17,543 nucleotides of DNA, taken from Alphaproteobacteria bacterium. Its GTDB lineage: Bacteria > Pseudomonadota > Alphaproteobacteria > UBA8366. The position numbers and the translations under genes are program-made. The notes under the pieces were generated by a model that saw only the letters and a list, made by a program, of their open reading frames with translations, had not been told where the DNA came from and searched no databases. The DNA lies in the NCBI GenBank assembly GCA_029861675.1, contig JAOTYV010000071.1, forward strand, positions 1-17,543, read 5' to 3'. Below, piece by piece: positions 14,926 through 17,543 of the stretch. Positions within the stretch are counted from its first letter, which is position 1, and every line of letters begins with the position of its first letter.

Positions 14926-15390
14926 TTATCCCGACCGGTCATACGGGTTCTCGACCAATGCCTGTAACTTGCCGCGATCGTCGAAATCAATGCCGAGCGC
15001 GTCGTAATAGTGTTCCTTCGGACGGATGTCATCGCCGATCTGCGCCATGTGCCGCCGCATCTCGTCCTCCAGGTCTTTTTTCAGCCCTTTGAGGGAGGTG
15101 TCGTCGATTCGATTGACCAGTTGATAGGGATCTTCCTGGTTGTCGTATAGCAACCACGGCTCGTCGATCGTTCGCACATAGGTGTAGCGCGCCGTCCGCA
15201 CGCCACGATATTCCATGCGACGCCCCTTGAAATCCGGGACCTGATCATGGCCGCGCGGATCGCCGATGCTGAATGGACAGGGGTTCATCAAAAATACGGA
15301 CTCGGGTGCATCCGCCCGGTCGCCCTGGATAAAGGGCGACAGGTCGACGCCTTCCACGGTATCGGGTGAGGTAAACCCGTCCAGGCCGGC
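14926..15390 (-). pseudogene. C-terminal remnant of a sulfatase-family gene
   Basis: From about AGLDGFTSPDTVEGVDLSPF onward, the minus-strand frame encodes roughly 155 residues matching the C-terminal part of sulfatases, including GVRTARYTYVRT and WLLYDNQEDPYQLVNRIDD, ending at TAA (14926-14928). The whole N-terminal two thirds, with the metal site and the CxPxR nucleophile motif, is absent, so it cannot be an active hydrolase. The frame stays open upstream to 15492, but those residues are an out-of-frame reading of a phnE fragment. It is a different sulfatase subgroup from the PMH-like enzyme at 2611. It precedes the metallophosphoesterase by 21 nt and may survive as a transcribed leader for it. 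Confidence 0.8.
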
Positions 15391-15485
15391 TTCACCTGCG
15401 GAAAGATTCCGTACACGAATGTCTTGATGGGGCCGGCCCCGGTGGCCCGGATGGCCTCTATGGGATCCATCTCGATTGCCTCCAC
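15381..15485 (-). pseudogene. phnE: Fragment of a phnE-type permease gene fused to the sulfatase remnant
   Basis: In a different minus-strand frame, 35 codons read VEAIEMDPIEAIRATGAG, then PIKTFVYGIFPQVKPAW. This is the EAA loop and following segment of PhnE (compare IEAIDMGPVEAIKATGAS and FVYGVIPQV of the second PhnE). The match starts abruptly near 15485 and stops near 15381, exactly where the sulfatase homology begins in the other frame. Both ends of the permease gene are missing. The fragment is nearer to the second PhnE than the first but too diverged to be a recent copy of it. Homology is clear despite the short length. Confidence 0.75.
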
Positions 15486-15559
15486 CTGACAAACCCGCTT
15501 GATCCTAACGTCTTATTGTTCTTCGTTTAGGATACCCCAAAGGATGACAGGATTGAATG

Positions 15560-15607
15560 CATAGAGCTAATATTGAATTTCTATGAATCACATAGCGAAA
15601 TCCTATG
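15560..15607. promoter_or_regulatory. Cluster of CTATG/CATAG half-sites at the lysR2 promoter
   Basis: Four copies of CTATG or its complement lie at 15560-15564, 15581-15585, 15591-15595 and 15603-15607. The middle pair forms a perfect palindrome, CTATG-AATCA-CATAG, containing a T-N11-A LysR pattern (T15582 to A15594). The last copy includes the lysR2 start codon. The array should be the autoregulatory site of LysR2, and could also control the minus-strand unit to the left (inference). Confidence 0.6.
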
Positions 15608-16480
15608 TATTTCACGCAGCTTCGGTCGTTTCAGGCAGTCGCGCTCGAGGGAAGTTTTACCGGCGCCGCGGAGCGCCTCAACCTCAGTCAGCCGACGATT
15701 ACGCAGCAGGTCGGTGACCTCGAGGGTGTCTTCGACGTCGAGCTGTTTCATCGACAGGGACGGCGGGTCGAACTCAGCGAGGTGGGGAAATCGCTGCTGA
15801 CCATTACAGAGCGCATCTTTACGACGAACGAAGAGGCGATTGAGCTGCTGGAGGCGGCAAGCGGCAAGGGCACCGGTCATCTTCGAATCAGTGCCGTCGG
15901 TCCGCTTGACGTGATTCCCATCATCTCGCCGATTTCCGACTCCCATCCGGGTGTGAAAATATCACTGACGATTTGCAATTCGGAGGAGGCGCACAAATCG
16001 CTTCTGGATTTTCGCGCTGACGTCGCCATGCTTGCCTCGACGCAGATGGACCCCCGGCTTCACTACGTGGATTTTGCGTCGCGGCCGCTCGTTCTCTACG
16101 TCAACAAGCAACACCGCTGGGCAAATCGCAAACGCGTCAATTTGAAGGATCTGCAGGGCCAAAGGATGATCATTCGGGAATCCGGATCACAAACCCGCCT
16201 GATCTTCGAGAAAGCCTGCGCCAAGGCCAATATCGCACCGGGACAAAGGATCGAGATCAACAATCGGGATGCGTTTCGCGAGGCGGTGGCGCAGGGGCTC
16301 GGCATCGGCGTCATTGGCGATCGCGGCCTCGCACCCGATAGCCGCCTTCATCGAATTCCGCTTGGCGACGCCGGCATTCGGATGTATCGGCAACTCGCCT
16401 GCTTGAAGGAGCGGAAGGACGCGCGCCTGATAAAGGCGTTTCTCGATACCGGACAGGCGATGCTCGACCGTATACGGTGA
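15605..16480 (+). CDS. LysR-family regulator, aminoethylphosphonate-catabolism type (LysR2)
   Basis: This 291-aa LysR protein has a helix-turn-helix at about residues 3-60 (GSFTGAAERLNLSQPTITQQ) and an effector domain from about residue 90 (GHLRISAVGPLDVIP). It parallels LysR1 throughout: VELFHR-GR--EL--VG, TIT, EEAI-LL/YL, AVGP-DV, INNRDAFREAV against INSREAIREAI, and GIGI near residue 235. The ATG at 15605 lies within a CTATG half-site and lacks a clear ribosome site, as in LysR1. A class III PLP enzyme follows 76 nt downstream on the same strand and is its likely target or operon partner. On the left it faces the minus-strand scar and metallophosphoesterase. Confidence 0.92.
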   Translation: MYFTQLRSFQAVALEGSFTGAAERLNLSQPTITQQVGDLEGVFDVELFHRQGRRVELSEVGKSLLTITERIFTTNEEAIELLEAASGKGTGHLRISAVGPLDVIPIISPISDSHPGVKISLTICNSEEAHKSLLDFRADVAMLASTQMDPRLHYVDFASRPLVLYVNKQHRWANRKRVNLKDLQGQRMIIRESGSQTRLIFEKACAKANIAPGQRIEINNRDAFREAVAQGLGIGVIGDRGLAPDSRLHRIPLGDAGIRMYRQLACLKERKDARLIKAFLDTGQAMLDRIR

Positions 16481-16556
16481 CGCGGTGGACAAGCATTGGA
16501 TGCCGGCGGCCGCAATTGGTCAGGGCGCACAGGAAACCCGGATGGGAGGTTAGCGA

Positions 16557-17543
16557 ATGCCGCAGTTCAAGGATCGTGCGCTCGGCGTCTTTCCCGGCGG
16601 GATATCCAACGGAGAGTTCGGCCTGCCGGCCGAGGCGCTGGTGGCAATCGCCCGCGGCGAGGGGTGCCGTTTATGGGACACCAACGGCAAGGAATACCTC
16701 GATTTCTCGATGGGCTGGGGCTCCTGTCTCGTGGGCCATGCGCGCCCGGAGGTTGTCCAGGCGGTGCAACGGCAGGCGTCGCACGGGTCCAATTTCGCCT
16801 ATCTGAACGAACACGCGCTTGCCGTTGCCGAGGAAATTCAGCGGGTGAGCCCGGCCGTCGAACGGCTGCGGTTTTGCGCCTCGGGTACCGAGGCGACGAT
16901 GTATTGCCAGCGGCTGGCGCGCGGCTTTACCGGCCGGTCGAAGATATTGAAATTCGAAGGCGCGTATCACGGCGCCAATGAAGCCGGGGTGACGAGCCTG
17001 TTCCCCCATGAACTAAAGGATTTTCCGGAACCCGAATTGACCAGCGCCGGAACGCCCCTGGCGCGGGAACATCTTCTGGTGGCGCCGTTCAACGACTTGG
17101 CCAAAACGGAATCGATCATGCGCCAATACGCCGGCGATCTCGCGGGGGTCATCGTCGAGCCGTTGCAACGCTGTACCCCGCCGGAGCCGGGATTCCTCGA
17201 GGGGCTGCGCGCGGCCTGCACGCAGTTCGATGTGCCATTGATCTACGACGAAGTGGTCACCGGGTTCCGCCTGGCCTATGGCGGCGCGCAGGAATATTAC
17301 GGCGTCGTCCCGGATCTCGTCGCCTATGGCAAGGCGCTTGGCGGCGGCTATCCGATCGGCGCCTTTGGCGGGCGCGCCGACATCATGGAGATGGTGAACG
17401 AAAACCGTATCGGTCAGAAGGACTATGTGTGGATGGCCTCGACGCTTGGCGGCAATCCCATTTCCACCGCCGCCGCCCGGGCGACGCTCGACGTGTTCGC
17501 GCAACCCGGCACCTATGAAGGGCTTCATGCCTTGGGGAACTAT
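16557..17543 (+). CDS. Class III PLP-dependent aminotransferase / aminomutase-like enzyme, partial (right edge)
   Basis: The frame opens at ATG 16557-16559 behind GGGAGGT (16544-16550) and is open for 329 codons to the window edge; family members are about 420-460 aa, so the C-terminus is missing. It resembles glutamate-1-semialdehyde aminomutase: FPGGISNGEFG, the phosphate-binding segment CASGTEATMYCQRLARG, FEGAYHGANE, VIVEPLQ, cofactor D231 in YDEVVTGFR, and PLP lysine K259 in AYGKALGGG. Being next to a phosphonate-type LysR, it is unlikely to be the haem enzyme. Candidates are an aminoethylphosphonate transaminase-like enzyme, or a relative of PbfA, the class III family lyase that converts 1-hydroxy-2-aminoethylphosphonate to phosphonoacetaldehyde. 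Family is sure; function is open. Confidence 0.88.
   Translation, partial: MPQFKDRALGVFPGGISNGEFGLPAEALVAIARGEGCRLWDTNGKEYLDFSMGWGSCLVGHARPEVVQAVQRQASHGSNFAYLNEHALAVAEEIQRVSPAVERLRFCASGTEATMYCQRLARGFTGRSKILKFEGAYHGANEAGVTSLFPHELKDFPEPELTSAGTPLAREHLLVAPFNDLAKTESIMRQYAGDLAGVIVEPLQRCTPPEPGFLEGLRAACTQFDVPLIYDEVVTGFRLAYGGAQEYYGVVPDLVAYGKALGGGYPIGAFGGRADIMEMVNENRIGQKDYVWMASTLGGNPISTAAARATLDVFAQPGTYEGLHALGNY

Noticed and set aside
13045..14967. Plus-strand frames of 251-257 codons and a minus-strand frame of 260 codons overlapping the metallophosphoesterase gene.
   Set aside because: The 702-aa minus-strand frame carries all metallophosphoesterase motifs in order. The overlapping frames show none.
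14926..15492. Reading the whole 188-codon frame as an intact small protein.
   Set aside because: Only the part after about 15390 downward matches a family (the sulfatase C-terminus). The first ~34 residues are a frame-shifted reading of a phnE fragment, and the catalytic half is missing.
1..17543. CRISPR arrays, tRNA or rRNA genes, insertion sequences, integrases or attachment sites.
   Set aside because: I saw no regularly spaced repeats, cloverleaf-like sequences, transposase or integrase frames, or paired terminal repeats. The only rearrangement evidence is the phnE/sulfatase scar.

Overview
The window looks like part of an organophosphorus (phosphonate and phosphoester) catabolic island from a GC-rich Gram-negative bacterium. 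An alphaproteobacterium is most likely, judging by GC-rich codon use and the close resemblance of several proteins to rhizobial ones, but the genus cannot be read from the sequence. I see no rRNA, tRNA, CRISPR array or insertion sequence.

Layout. (1) Positions 1-2436, minus strand: a DppB-type permease (its C-terminus lies beyond the left edge) follows a Tat-exported family 5 solute-binding protein. (2) Positions 2611-4164, plus strand: a sulfatase-fold enzyme closely resembling rhizobial phosphonate monoester hydrolase (PMH). It is transcribed divergently from the binding protein. (3) Positions 4223-5107, minus strand: a LysR regulator of the type linked to aminoethylphosphonate catabolism. 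(4) Positions 5238-12663, plus strand: a tight seven-gene unit of phosphonoacetate hydrolase (phnA), a zinc alcohol dehydrogenase overlapping it by 4 bp, an aldehyde dehydrogenase, and a complete phosphonate ABC importer (phnD, phnC and two different phnE). (5) Positions 12796-14904, minus strand: a 702-aa protein with a calcineurin-type phosphoesterase domain and a long C-terminal extension I do not recognise. (6) Positions 14926-15485, minus strand: a recombination scar in which a 35-codon phnE fragment is joined to the C-terminal part of a sulfatase. (7) Positions 15605-17543, plus strand: a second, paralogous LysR regulator, then a class III PLP enzyme cut by the right edge.

How the genes may work together (inference). 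PhnCDE imports a C2 phosphonate. The alcohol dehydrogenase could make phosphonoacetaldehyde from 2-hydroxyethylphosphonate, or the PLP enzyme could make it from an aminated phosphonate. The aldehyde dehydrogenase would then give phosphonoacetate, and PhnA would split that to acetate and phosphate. The PMH-like enzyme, the metallophosphoesterase and the family 5 transporter would extend the diet to phosphonate esters and phosphodiesters.

Unexpected structure includes two 9-10 codon mini-ORFs bridging phnC-phnE1 and phnE1-phnE2 with stop/start overlaps at both ends; an intercistronic hairpin after each binding-protein gene; a 15-bp motif shared by the two lysR upstream regions; and the phnE/sulfatase scar.
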